A DNA stretch of 7,635 bases from NCBI GenBank assembly GCA_013044085.1, contig JABEVI010000149.1:1-7635 (forward strand), given 5' to 3'. A model generated the notes under the pieces. That model saw nothing but the letters and a program-made list of their open reading frames with translations, was not told where the DNA came from and did not search any database. The position numbers were made by a program, and so were the translations under genes. Source of the DNA: Steroidobacteraceae bacterium. GTDB lineage: Bacteria > Pseudomonadota > Gammaproteobacteria > Steroidobacterales > Steroidobacteraceae. Each line of letters opens with the position of its first letter. The stretch's first letter is position 1. Positions 1 to 6,494 of this stretch are shown here, piece after piece.

Positions 1-33
1 GGTGCGGGCGCGGCCGGTGCGGGCGCGGCCGGT
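1..33. repeat. 15-base tandem repeat inside chpA (Ala/Pro linker)
   Basis: Bases 1-15 and 16-30 are identical copies of GGTGCGGGCGCGGCC, and 31-33 begin a third copy. On the coding (minus) strand the unit encodes the five-residue period Ala-Pro-Ala-Ala-Pro, in a linker after the second HPt-like domain of ChpA. Because the unit is a multiple of three, gain or loss of copies would not shift the frame. The array touches the window edge, so its full copy number is unknown. Confidence 0.8.
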
Positions 34-2882
34 TCAAGTAACTCGTGCGCCTCATCGCCGGCCTCGAGCGGTGCACTCAGGAACTGTGACGCACCGGCGT
101 GCTCCTCGGCCTTTGCGATCTCTGCGTCGAGCGCCTGTTCGAGTTCCTGAATGCGTTCGAGCAGGCGGGGTTGTTCGGCAAAGAACACGGTCGATTCATC
201 GATGTGCGCGACCACGTTCTCGATCGCTGCAACCGCCTCGGCGAGCACGACGAGTCCGCTGTCCGGCAGGCCGTTGCCATTTTCATATGCTTTGCGCAGA
301 TAGCGATTGAGCGGCTCGGTAATACGGATTCCGTGACGCGCCTCCGCCATCTTCGAGCTGCCGCACAGCGTGTGCACGGCCCGATAGACGCCCTCCGGCA
401 AATCGTGCGGCGCAAGACGTCCCTCGCGCTTCTGAAGATACTCGCGAATCACGCCGAGATGAGTCGCCGTCTCCATGCTGTAGATGTCATGCAAGGCCGG
501 ATCCATCGACGCCGGCGACCGCGCCGCGTCGACCGCCTCGCCGGGAACCGGCTCGAGGCCGCCGTCTTCAGGCAGCCCGCTCGGTTCGGTCGCCGCCGGC
601 AATGGGGTCGCTCGCGCCTCGGCTGCGGCGGGGGGAGCGCCCGGCGGCGCGGCACCCGCGTCATCGGACGCACCCGCGCACGCATGGGCGCGAGCGACAA
701 TCTGCTCCACATCGACCGCCGCCGGTCGCCCGGTTTCGAGTTGCTCGACGAGCTGCGGCAGGGCGGTGACGGAGGCGCGAATCGCCGATACGATCGCCGG
801 CGTACGGCTCAGCGTCTTGTCGATGATCCGATTGAGCAAGTTCTCGATCGACCACGCCAGATCGGCGATCAGGCGCGCCCCGACCATCCGGCCACTGCCC
901 TTCAAGGTGTGGAAGCTGCGCCGCATCGTCGACAGCGAATCGATTTCCATCGGATTCTGTTCCCACAGCGGGAACGTGCGGCCGATCGAGTCGATCTCCT
1001 CCTTCGCCTCCTCGATGAACAGCTCGACGAGCTGCGGATCGAGCCGTTCGTCCAACGCCGCCGGTGCCGATGGCGGTGCGGTGACCGGTGGCTGCGCGAC
1101 GGGGGCGAGCGCAACGGTGTCCGGCGCGTCGATCTTGATGGTCGCGGCCGCGGCATCCATCCCGCCCGCATCGACCGACGGCAGGCACCGCACGCGGTCC
1201 TCCGCCAGCGCCTTCAGGCAGGTGTCGGCGTTGTCGAGCATGTACCAAGGATCGGTGCGGCCGCTCTGGATCGTCTCCATGTAGTATTCGATGCTGACGA
1301 TCGCATCGGCGATGCGCTCGAGGCGCTGCGGATCGACGGACACCGCGCCCGGCTCGACGAGCGCGCGCACATGCACAGCGATCGCGTCCATCAATTCGGC
1401 CGCCCTGCCTTTGCCGAGCATCAGCAGGCCCGCGGTGATCCCGCGAAGCAGCTGCGGCACATTATCGAGCCCCTGCGGCGAGGCGTCGCCGGACTTCTGC
1501 ACGGCAACGGAGATGGCCTCCTTGATGCGCGCGAGGTTGACGCTGCATTCACGCAGCACCGCCTCGCTGACCAGACGAAACTCCGTGTCGCCGGATTCAG
1601 CATCCGCGCCGCCCGCCTTGGTGGGCAGAATCAACCGCACGAGTTGTTCATCGAGGCCGTCCTCGACAGACAGCAGGGCGCTCGCGACCTTGAGCAACGC
1701 ATCCTCGGCCGGCGGATGACCGGTAGCGAGCAGGGCGTTCAGATCGGCGATTTCCTGCTGGACGCTTTGGCGCAGGCCGCCGAGCCCGAGCACGCCGAGC
1801 GTGTCGCTGATCTTCTTCAGCAGATCCAGTTGCGGCGCCAACTCCTCGCTGCGGCCGCCGCCGCGGCGCACGAAGATGTCGAGCACATCCTTGACCCTGG
1901 CCAGATCCTCCTTGATGGCGGCGCCCACGGTGCGCATCAGTTTCACGCTGGGCGCCGAGAGGCTTTCACGCTCCTGTTCGACCGAATCATCGACGGGCAG
2001 CAACTCGGCCAGTTTGAACGAAACGCGCACCGCGCCGATGCGCCCGCCGCCCACCGAAGAGCGCGCCACGTAGTAGAGCAGGTTGTTCAGAAGGTCGATC
2101 GGAGGATTCTCGCCGAAGCGTGCCTCGCCATGCTCGTACAGCACCTTGATCTGTCGATCCGCCTGGCCCAGCAGCCGCTTGAGCGTGGCGCTCGTCTCGA
2201 GGCCGTTGGCGAGCAGCGCCTCGAGTATCGCGCCGGTCACCCACCAGAACTGGAATACCGGCTGGGTCGTCGCGACCTGTTCGAGCTTCTCGGCAACCTT
2301 GGCCATGATCTCCAGATTCTGCTCGGTGCGCTCGCCGCGGATCAGCCCGAGGAGGCCGACCTGGAAACGCGGCCGCAGCCGCCGCGCCCACAGCGCCGTG
2401 GAGGCCTGACCTTGGACGCTTTGTTGCGGCTGAGGGGTCTGATTCGACTTTAGATTCAGCAACAGCAGCGTGCCTTCCGACAGCAGCGGACTGCCGCGGA
2501 CCGAACGCAAATCGTTCAAAAGCGGCAGCAACACGAGCGCCAGGTCGCGCCCACCCGAGAGCACACGTTCCAGGTAGGTCGGCAGTTGCACCATCGCCCG
2601 CATCAGCGCATCGAGTCCGTCCGACTGGCGTTTTTCGTCCTCGACCGACTCGAGCAGGTAGCGGCTGACGTGCTCCATCTCCTCGGCGAGCAGCGCCGCC
2701 CCATACACTTCCACCAGCCGCAGGACTCCATGGGCGAGGTGCAGCTGCTCGGCGCATCTGCCGAGCATCTCGCCTTGATCGGTGCGCTCGGCGTACGCTT
2801 CGAGTGCGGCGCGCGCATCGGCCAGCGTCACCGAGAGTTCCTTCGCGACGATATGCAGGGTCTGGGAGCTGATGTCCGTCAT
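1..2882 (-). CDS. chpA: ChpA/PilL-type chemotaxis hybrid histidine kinase, N-terminal part (3' end outside window)
   Basis: Reading the minus strand from ATG at 2882-2880 gives 960 uninterrupted codons that run off the left edge, so this is only the N-terminal part; family members often exceed 2000 residues. Residues 1 to about 150 resemble the FimL-like N-terminus of ChpA (LYGAALLAEEM-like stretch VYGAALLAEEMEHVSRYL at 59-76, LLPLLNDLRSVRG at 118-130). An all-helical region follows. A canonical HPt domain lies at about 615-715 with FHTLKGSGRMVGA, phosphoacceptor His658. A second HPt-like domain lies at about 780-900 with VHTLCGSSKMAE, His837. An Ala/Pro linker begins near the edge. The CheA kinase core and receiver domain expected in this family would lie beyond the window. 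The protein should phosphorylate PilG and PilH in the twitching pathway. The start is 22 bases after the pilJ stop; no upstream in-frame start was seen before the pilJ end, and the Shine-Dalgarno is weak. Family assignment is confident; internal domain limits are my estimates. Confidence 0.93.
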   Translation of the reverse strand, partial: MTDISSQTLHIVAKELSVTLADARAALEAYAERTDQGEMLGRCAEQLHLAHGVLRLVEVYGAALLAEEMEHVSRYLLESVEDEKRQSDGLDALMRAMVQLPTYLERVLSGGRDLALVLLPLLNDLRSVRGSPLLSEGTLLLLNLKSNQTPQPQQSVQGQASTALWARRLRPRFQVGLLGLIRGERTEQNLEIMAKVAEKLEQVATTQPVFQFWWVTGAILEALLANGLETSATLKRLLGQADRQIKVLYEHGEARFGENPPIDLLNNLLYYVARSSVGGGRIGAVRVSFKLAELLPVDDSVEQERESLSAPSVKLMRTVGAAIKEDLARVKDVLDIFVRRGGGRSEELAPQLDLLKKISDTLGVLGLGGLRQSVQQEIADLNALLATGHPPAEDALLKVASALLSVEDGLDEQLVRLILPTKAGGADAESGDTEFRLVSEAVLRECSVNLARIKEAISVAVQKSGDASPQGLDNVPQLLRGITAGLLMLGKGRAAELMDAIAVHVRALVEPGAVSVDPQRLERIADAIVSIEYYMETIQSGRTDPWYMLDNADTCLKALAEDRVRCLPSVDAGGMDAAAATIKIDAPDTVALAPVAQPPVTAPPSAPAALDERLDPQLVELFIEEAKEEIDSIGRTFPLWEQNPMEIDSLSTMRRSFHTLKGSGRMVGARLIADLAWSIENLLNRIIDKTLSRTPAIVSAIRASVTALPQLVEQLETGRPAAVDVEQIVARAHACAGASDDAGAAPPGAPPAAAEARATPLPAATEPSGLPEDGGLEPVPGEAVDAARSPASMDPALHDIYSMETATHLGVIREYLQKREGRLAPHDLPEGVYRAVHTLCGSSKMAEARHGIRITEPLNRYLRKAYENGNGLPDSGLVVLAEAVAAIENVVAHIDESTVFFAEQPRLLERIQELEQALDAEIAKAEEHAGASQFLSAPLEAGDEAHELLEPAAPAPAAPA

Positions 2883-2904
2883 CTGTCTGTCCGGGCGCCG
2901 CGCA

Positions 2905-4911
2905 TCAGGCGCCGAAGCCGCTCGCCTTGCGTATGTTTGCCGACGCGACACCGCCGCTCGACTTGCCGGGCTGCGCCGTCGTCGGCCGCACGGCGGCCGC
3001 ACGCACGAGGGTGGTGGTGACGCCGTCGGCATCGGGCAGGCGGAAGCCGGTGACCGATTTGCGCAGCTGCGCCGCCAGCGCGGCGAGTTTGGATATCGAC
3101 GCCGACGTCGCCGAGGAACTCTCGGCCGTCTGTGTCGATATCTCCCTAACCACCTGCATGTTCTTTGAAATATCCCCGGACGACGCCGCCTGCTGGCGCG
3201 CGCTCGCCGAGATGTTCTGCACCAGGGTGGCAATCTGGTTCGACACTTGTTCGATTTCCCCGAGCGAGGCGCCGGCATTCTCGGCGAGCAGAGCGCCACC
3301 GACCACATCGGTGGTGCTGCGCTCCATGGACACGACCGCCTCATTCGTGTCGGTCTGGATCGTACGCACGAGCACCTCGATCTGCTTCGTCGCATTGGCC
3401 GCGCGCTCAGCGAGGCGTTGCACTTCGTCCGCCACGACCGCGAAGCCCCGGCCCGCCTCGCCGGCCATCGAGGCCTGGATGGACGCGTTCAACGCCAGTA
3501 TGTTGGTCTGTTCGGCGATATCGTTGATCAATTCGACGATATTGCCGATCTCCTGGGAGCTTTCGCCGAGCCGCTTGATGCGCTTGCTGGTCTCCTGGAT
3601 CGTCTCGCGGATCGCGTTCATGCCATCGATGGTGCGTCGCACTGCATCGCCCCCCTTATGGGCGATATCGACCGAATGCCTGGCGACGTCCGAGCAGCGC
3701 TCGGAATTTCCCGAAACTTCCTCGATCGAGGCCGCCATTTCCGCCATCGATTCGCTGGCCGCCGAGATCTGACGCGATTGCGCGGCGCTTGCCTTGGCCA
3801 TGTGTGCCGCCGCCGTCTGCGCCTGCCGCATCGCGCCATCGAGCTGAACGGCACCGTCGTTGATCGTGGTGACGAGTTCACGCAGCGCCTCGATCGCATA
3901 ATTGATCGAATCGGCGATCGCACCGGTGATGTCCTCGGTGACGGTCGCTTGTACGGTCAAATCACCGTCCGCCAGGTTCGACAGCTCATCGAGCAGGCGC
4001 ATGATCGCCTCCTGGTTGCGCTCGTTCTCCCGCACCCGCAATTCGATCGTGCGCCGCATGTCGACCGCCTTGCGGTATACCCAGGCGAGCGCGACGAGAC
4101 AGCAAAAAGCGATGCCGAGCGCGATCAAGATCGCAAGGCGGGCCCGATCGGCGCCAAAAGCCGGCTGCGCGGCTGGACGCGCCATCAGCGCCTGCGTCAA
4201 TCGCGGCAGCGCCGCGGCGGCGATCTGTGCCTTCGCCAGCGGTACAGCCGCAACGATCGACTGGCGCACCGCAGCGGCGAAGGTGCCTTCCCACCGCAGG
4301 AGGGACGACAGCTGTGTGGCGCCGGCTGGACCGACTGAGAGCTTGCGTGCCGTGTGATCAAGGCTCGTCAGTGCGGCGACGAGACGTTGAGCGGCCGGCG
4401 TGGCCCCGTCAAGGCCAGCCGCCAAGCGCGCCATGTCCAATCGGACCCGTTGCGCCTCTAGATCCATGGCCTCGACGTCGCCGCCGCTGCCGGTCATTTT
4501 TCCCACCGCGCCCGCGGCGGCCGGAGGGCCACGCAGCGAGGCAAGCTGCATCGTCAGCTGTCGTGTCTGCCGGTCGGCGGTCTGCATCACCTGTACCGCG
4601 CCACGCGCCCCCTCAACGGCATTTACCGCATCAGCGAGTGCTCGCCAGGCGGCAGCGGCCGAGCCGGCACGCCCGAAGTCGCCGCTGGCACGCAGGCTGG
4701 CGGCAAGCGCATCGAAAGAGGCGTCATCGCCGCGCAACGCGCTTTGCGCCTCCAGCGGCATGCTGCGCAGCGCAAGCGAGTCCCGCTGAGCAGCGGACGG
4801 TGCCTGCTCACGCAGCGCCAGGCCGCCGGCGAGGACGACGCAGAGCGCGGCGAGTGCCGCCAAAGCAGGCGGAATATAGGCCCAACGTTGGGGGTCGTTT
4901 TCTTTTGTCAT
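2905..4911 (-). CDS. pilJ: PilJ, methyl-accepting chemotaxis protein of the twitching (Pil-Chp) system
   Basis: A 668-residue inner-membrane chemoreceptor, close to the usual PilJ length. A short cytoplasmic N-terminus is followed by TM1 (about 11-33), a periplasmic Ala-rich helical sensor region (about 34-257) and TM2 (about 258-281, ILIALGIAFCCLVALAWVY). A HAMP-like linker follows (about 282-345), then a long cytoplasmic coiled coil. The signalling tip is at about 464-505 and includes NILALNASIQASMAGEAGRGF and VVADEVQRLAERA; the IQASMAGEAGRGF variant is typical of PilJ rather than of generic receptors. The C-terminus ends in GFGA, with no CheR-docking pentapeptide visible. The start at 4911 has a good Shine-Dalgarno, GGAGAGG on the minus strand (4922-4916). 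It lies 19 bases after pilI and 22 bases before chpA. In P. aeruginosa PilJ works through PilI and ChpA and is tied to surface sensing. No pilK gene follows it here. Confidence 0.95.
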   Translation of the reverse strand: MTKENDPQRWAYIPPALAALAALCVVLAGGLALREQAPSAAQRDSLALRSMPLEAQSALRGDDASFDALAASLRASGDFGRAGSAAAAWRALADAVNAVEGARGAVQVMQTADRQTRQLTMQLASLRGPPAAAGAVGKMTGSGGDVEAMDLEAQRVRLDMARLAAGLDGATPAAQRLVAALTSLDHTARKLSVGPAGATQLSSLLRWEGTFAAAVRQSIVAAVPLAKAQIAAAALPRLTQALMARPAAQPAFGADRARLAILIALGIAFCCLVALAWVYRKAVDMRRTIELRVRENERNQEAIMRLLDELSNLADGDLTVQATVTEDITGAIADSINYAIEALRELVTTINDGAVQLDGAMRQAQTAAAHMAKASAAQSRQISAASESMAEMAASIEEVSGNSERCSDVARHSVDIAHKGGDAVRRTIDGMNAIRETIQETSKRIKRLGESSQEIGNIVELINDIAEQTNILALNASIQASMAGEAGRGFAVVADEVQRLAERAANATKQIEVLVRTIQTDTNEAVVSMERSTTDVVGGALLAENAGASLGEIEQVSNQIATLVQNISASARQQAASSGDISKNMQVVREISTQTAESSSATSASISKLAALAAQLRKSVTGFRLPDADGVTTTLVRAAAVRPTTAQPGKSSGGVASANIRKASGFGA

Positions 4912-4930
4912 CGCGCCTCTCCGCCGGTGT

Positions 4931-5509
4931 TCAGCCCGCCGCCTGCAGGAAGCTTTGGCTTTCCACGAGCACTCTCACACTGAGCACCGGCCAGACCTCG
5001 CCGCCACGGCGAAAGGCACCCGCAAGGTAGCTGTCGCAGCGGATCACGGTCGGTGGTGGATCCGGACTAAACTCGTTCGCGGAGAAGCGTCGGAAGCCGT
5101 GCACTTCATCGACGACCAGCCCGGCCGGCACTTCACGGTGATTGACGACGATGATGCGGGCGTTGCGCTGCGCGACGGCGACGCCGCTGCCGAGAAACTG
5201 GCGCAAATCCACCATGGGCATCAATTGTCCGCGAACGTTCGCGATCCCCTTGATCCAGGGCTTGACGCCGGGGACCCGGGTCACGGAGGCGGGCAGCCCG
5301 AGGACCTCGCGGGTCTCCTCGCGCGCGACCAGGAACGTCTCGCCACCCATCCTGAATGCAACCCCCACCCACTCCCCGCTCGCCGAGGCCTCGGCAGCGG
5401 CACCGGCCACGTTAGCCCGGCTGCGTCTCTCGAGTTCCTGGAGCAATTCGAAGGGCCGGTCCCGCAGGGCGCGCAGGTTCCCGGTTGCGCCGACCTCGAC
5501 CCCGTTCAT
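4931..5509 (-). CDS. pilI: PilI, CheW-like coupling protein
   Basis: This 192-residue cytoplasmic protein has a CheW domain at about residues 45-185, with the strongly conserved GIANVRGQLMPMVDLRQFLG at 88-107 and VVDEVHGFRRF at 132-142. CheW-type proteins bridge a receptor (PilJ) and the kinase (ChpA). A start at 5599 would add 30 residues of low-complexity Gly/Arg/Ala and overlap pilH by about 94 bases. I prefer ATG at 5509-5507, which shares an ATGA overlap with the pilH stop (TGA at 5508-5506) and begins MNGVEVGATGNLRALRDRPF, a PilI-like N-terminus. No strong Shine-Dalgarno precedes this start, so translation may depend on coupling to pilH. The gene stops 19 bases before pilJ. Confidence 0.93.
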   Translation of the reverse strand: MNGVEVGATGNLRALRDRPFELLQELERRSRANVAGAAAEASASGEWVGVAFRMGGETFLVAREETREVLGLPASVTRVPGVKPWIKGIANVRGQLMPMVDLRQFLGSGVAVAQRNARIIVVNHREVPAGLVVDEVHGFRRFSANEFSPDPPPTVIRCDSYLAGAFRRGGEVWPVLSVRVLVESQSFLQAAG

Positions 5510-5871
5510 ACCGCCAGCGCCGCTTGCGCCTTTTCGACCAGTGCCTGCGCGGAGACGGGCTTGACGATGTAGTCCACCGCCCCCTGGCGCAACCCCCAAA
5601 CCCGGTCCGTTTCCTGTCCCTTGGTCGTGACCATGATGATCGGAATCAGGCTGGTCTGCGGATCGTTGATCAGCGTGCGCGTCGCCTGGTACCCATTGAC
5701 ACCGGGCATGACGATGTCCATGAAGATCAGGTCGGGCTTCATCTCCTTCGCCTTGCGTATGCCCTCGGCGCCGTTCTCGGCCGCAGCCGTTCGAAAGCCG
5801 TGCTTTTCGAGTGCCTTTTGCATCACGAACACTTCGGTCGGCGAATCGTCGATAATCAGGATCAATGCCAT
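5506..5871 (-). CDS. pilH: PilH, single-domain response regulator of twitching motility
   Basis: A stand-alone CheY-like receiver of 121 residues. The acidic pocket is Asp8/Asp9 (LIIDDSPTE), the phosphoacceptor is Asp52 (FMDIVMPGVNGYQATR), the conserved hydroxyl residue is Thr82 (MVTTK) and the conserved Lys is Lys104 (IVKP). The stretch TKGQETDRVWGLRQGA at 83-98 is a strong PilH signature that separates it from PilG. I chose the ATG at 5871 over an in-frame ATG at 5925. The longer form adds 18 uncharacteristic residues and overlaps pilG, while 5871 is preceded by GGAGA about 8 bases upstream, next to the pilG stop. It lies 13 bases after pilG and overlaps pilI by four bases. In P. aeruginosa PilH is phosphorylated by ChpA and opposes PilG output. 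The receiver site is intact, so it should be phosphorylatable. Confidence 0.95.
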   Translation of the reverse strand: MALILIIDDSPTEVFVMQKALEKHGFRTAAAENGAEGIRKAKEMKPDLIFMDIVMPGVNGYQATRTLINDPQTSLIPIIMVTTKGQETDRVWGLRQGAVDYIVKPVSAQALVEKAQAALAV

Positions 5872-5884
5872 CTGGGATTCTCCG

Positions 5885-6280
5885 TCACTTGGCCACGTGA
5901 GCCTCGATCGCGCCCAGCAGTTCATCCTTCGTGAACGGCTTCGTCAGGTAATGTTCCGATCCGACGATGCGCCCGCGCGCGCGGTCGAACAATCCGTCCT
6001 TGCTCGACAGCATGATGACGGGGATCTGCCGGAACACCTTGTTATGCTTGATCAACGAGCACGTCTGATAGCCGTCGAGACGCGGCATCATGATGTCCAC
6101 AAAAACGATGTCGGGCTGGTGATCGGCGATCTTCGACAGTGCGTCGAAGCCGTCGATCGCCGTAAAGACCTCGCACCCTTCCTTGCTGAGCAGGGTCTCG
6201 GCCGTACGCCGGATGGTCTTGCTGTCATCGATGACCAGCACTTTCAAGCCGGTCAATTTGGATTTGTCGCTGGCGGTCAT
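5885..6280 (-). CDS. pilG: PilG, single-domain response regulator of twitching motility
   Basis: A 131-residue CheY-like receiver and the first gene of the operon. The signature DDSKTIRRTAETLL (18-31), with Asp18/Asp19, and the phosphoacceptor region VDIMMPRLDGYQTC around Asp62 are characteristic of PilG. So is MLSSKDGLFDRARGRIVGS, with Ser92. Lys114 (YLTKPF) completes the active site. The ATG at 6280 has AAGGA (6289-6285 on the minus strand) four bases upstream. It begins with a short polar segment (MTASDKSKLTG), as in other PilG proteins. In P. aeruginosa PilG is phosphorylated by ChpA and promotes pilus assembly and cAMP synthesis through FimL and CyaB. It diverges from gshB across a 214-base gap that must hold the operon promoter. 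Confidence 0.96.
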   Translation of the reverse strand: MTASDKSKLTGLKVLVIDDSKTIRRTAETLLSKEGCEVFTAIDGFDALSKIADHQPDIVFVDIMMPRLDGYQTCSLIKHNKVFRQIPVIMLSSKDGLFDRARGRIVGSEHYLTKPFTKDELLGAIEAHVAK

Positions 6281-6309
6281 ACAGTCCTTGGATCACGCGC
6301 GCACAGGTG

Positions 6310-6340
6310 CCGGAATATGGGAACTTTTTAACATATCCGG
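6310..6340. repeat. Imperfect inverted repeat in the pilG-gshB intergenic region
   Basis: CCGGAATATG (6310-6319) and CATATCCGG (6332-6340) are inverted copies except for one extra A in the left arm. They are separated by the 12 bases GGAACTTTTTAA. The element lies 30-60 bases upstream of the pilG start, where an operator would be plausible. It could also be a chance dyad or a weak hairpin. No regulator can be named from the sequence. Confidence 0.45.
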
Positions 6341-6448
6341 GCGTGGGCAGCCACGGCACGGGCGTCACATTTCGCGGCAAGCGCCTGCAAAGCACGGCGC
6401 ACTGGTTCACAGTTTCCGGAACTGGGGTGGCCGGCGGCCGCCTTGCGC

Positions 6449-6454
6449 TAGACT
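6449..6454 (+). promoter_or_regulatory. Possible -10 element for gshB
   Basis: TAGACT matches the sigma-70 -10 consensus at four of six positions and lies 40 bases before the gshB ATG. The expected -35 position (about 6426-6431) reads GGTGGC, which is a poor match. It sits between two 8-base inverted arms, CGGCCGCC (6435-6442) and GGCGGCCG (6463-6470). It is a weak candidate only. Confidence 0.25.
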
Positions 6455-6483
6455 GCGGGCGCGGCGGCCGGCCCGCCGAGCCC

Positions 6484-6488
6484 GAGGA
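6484..6488 (+). promoter_or_regulatory. Ribosome binding site that fixes the gshB start
   Basis: GAGGA is six bases upstream of ATG 6495-6497. The frame stays open upstream to 6183, but those extra 104 codons would overlap pilG and do not resemble GshB. This site and the family-typical N-terminus (MSTQTRLLVVMDP) decide the start. Confidence 0.75.
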
Positions 6489-6494
6489 CTGCAG

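Larger units (their letters stand above)
6281..6494. promoter_or_regulatory. Divergent intergenic region between pilG and gshB
   Basis: These 214 bases separate the ATG of pilG (minus) from that of gshB (plus), so promoters for both the pil-chp operon and gshB-tonB are expected here. There is one AT-rich patch at about 6312-6337 in otherwise very GC-rich DNA, and it contains an imperfect inverted repeat (listed separately). A -10-like TAGACT at 6449-6454 lies 40 bases before the gshB start but has no good -35 at 16-18 bases. I found no convincing sigma-70 pair for pilG, no sigma-54 site, and no full CRP/Vfr palindrome; TCACA at 6365-6369 is only a half site. The function is inferred from gene layout. 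Confidence 0.6.

Noticed and set aside
99..2453. Plus-strand open frame of 784 codons antisense to chpA
   Set aside because: The translation is rich in Arg, His, Asp and Leu with no recognisable domain. The opposite strand reads as a clear ChpA N-terminus across the whole stretch. Long antisense frames are expected in GC-rich genes with strong third-position bias.
1987..2757. Minus-strand frame of 256 codons overlapping the chpA N-terminus
   Set aside because: It is in a different frame from the continuous ChpA reading frame, with Arg/Ala/Gly-rich composition and no family features.
3247..4338. Plus-strand open frame of 363 codons antisense to pilJ
   Set aside because: It has Arg/Asp/His-rich composition without domains, and it lies entirely within the well-supported pilJ gene on the other strand.
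5510..5599. Longer pilI start at 5599
   Set aside because: It would add 30 Gly/Arg/Ala-rich residues and overlap pilH heavily. The ATG at 5509 fits the ATGA overlap and the family length.
5872..5925. Longer pilH start at 5925
   Set aside because: The 18 extra residues lie inside pilG in another frame. The receiver domain begins right at the ATG at 5871, which has GGAGA upstream.
6365..6369. CRP/Vfr site upstream of pilG
   Set aside because: Only a TCACA half site is present; the matching arm six bases away reads CGGCA instead of TGTGA.
6435..6470. 8-base GC-only inverted repeat around TAGACT as a terminator or attenuator
   Set aside because: There is no U-run after it, the arms are pure G/C in a very GC-rich region and so likely by chance, and it precedes rather than follows a gene.
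6183..6494. In-frame upstream extension of gshB from 6183
   Set aside because: It overlaps the 5' end of pilG in antisense and adds 104 low-complexity residues unlike GshB. The ATG at 6495 has a good ribosome binding site and gives the family length.
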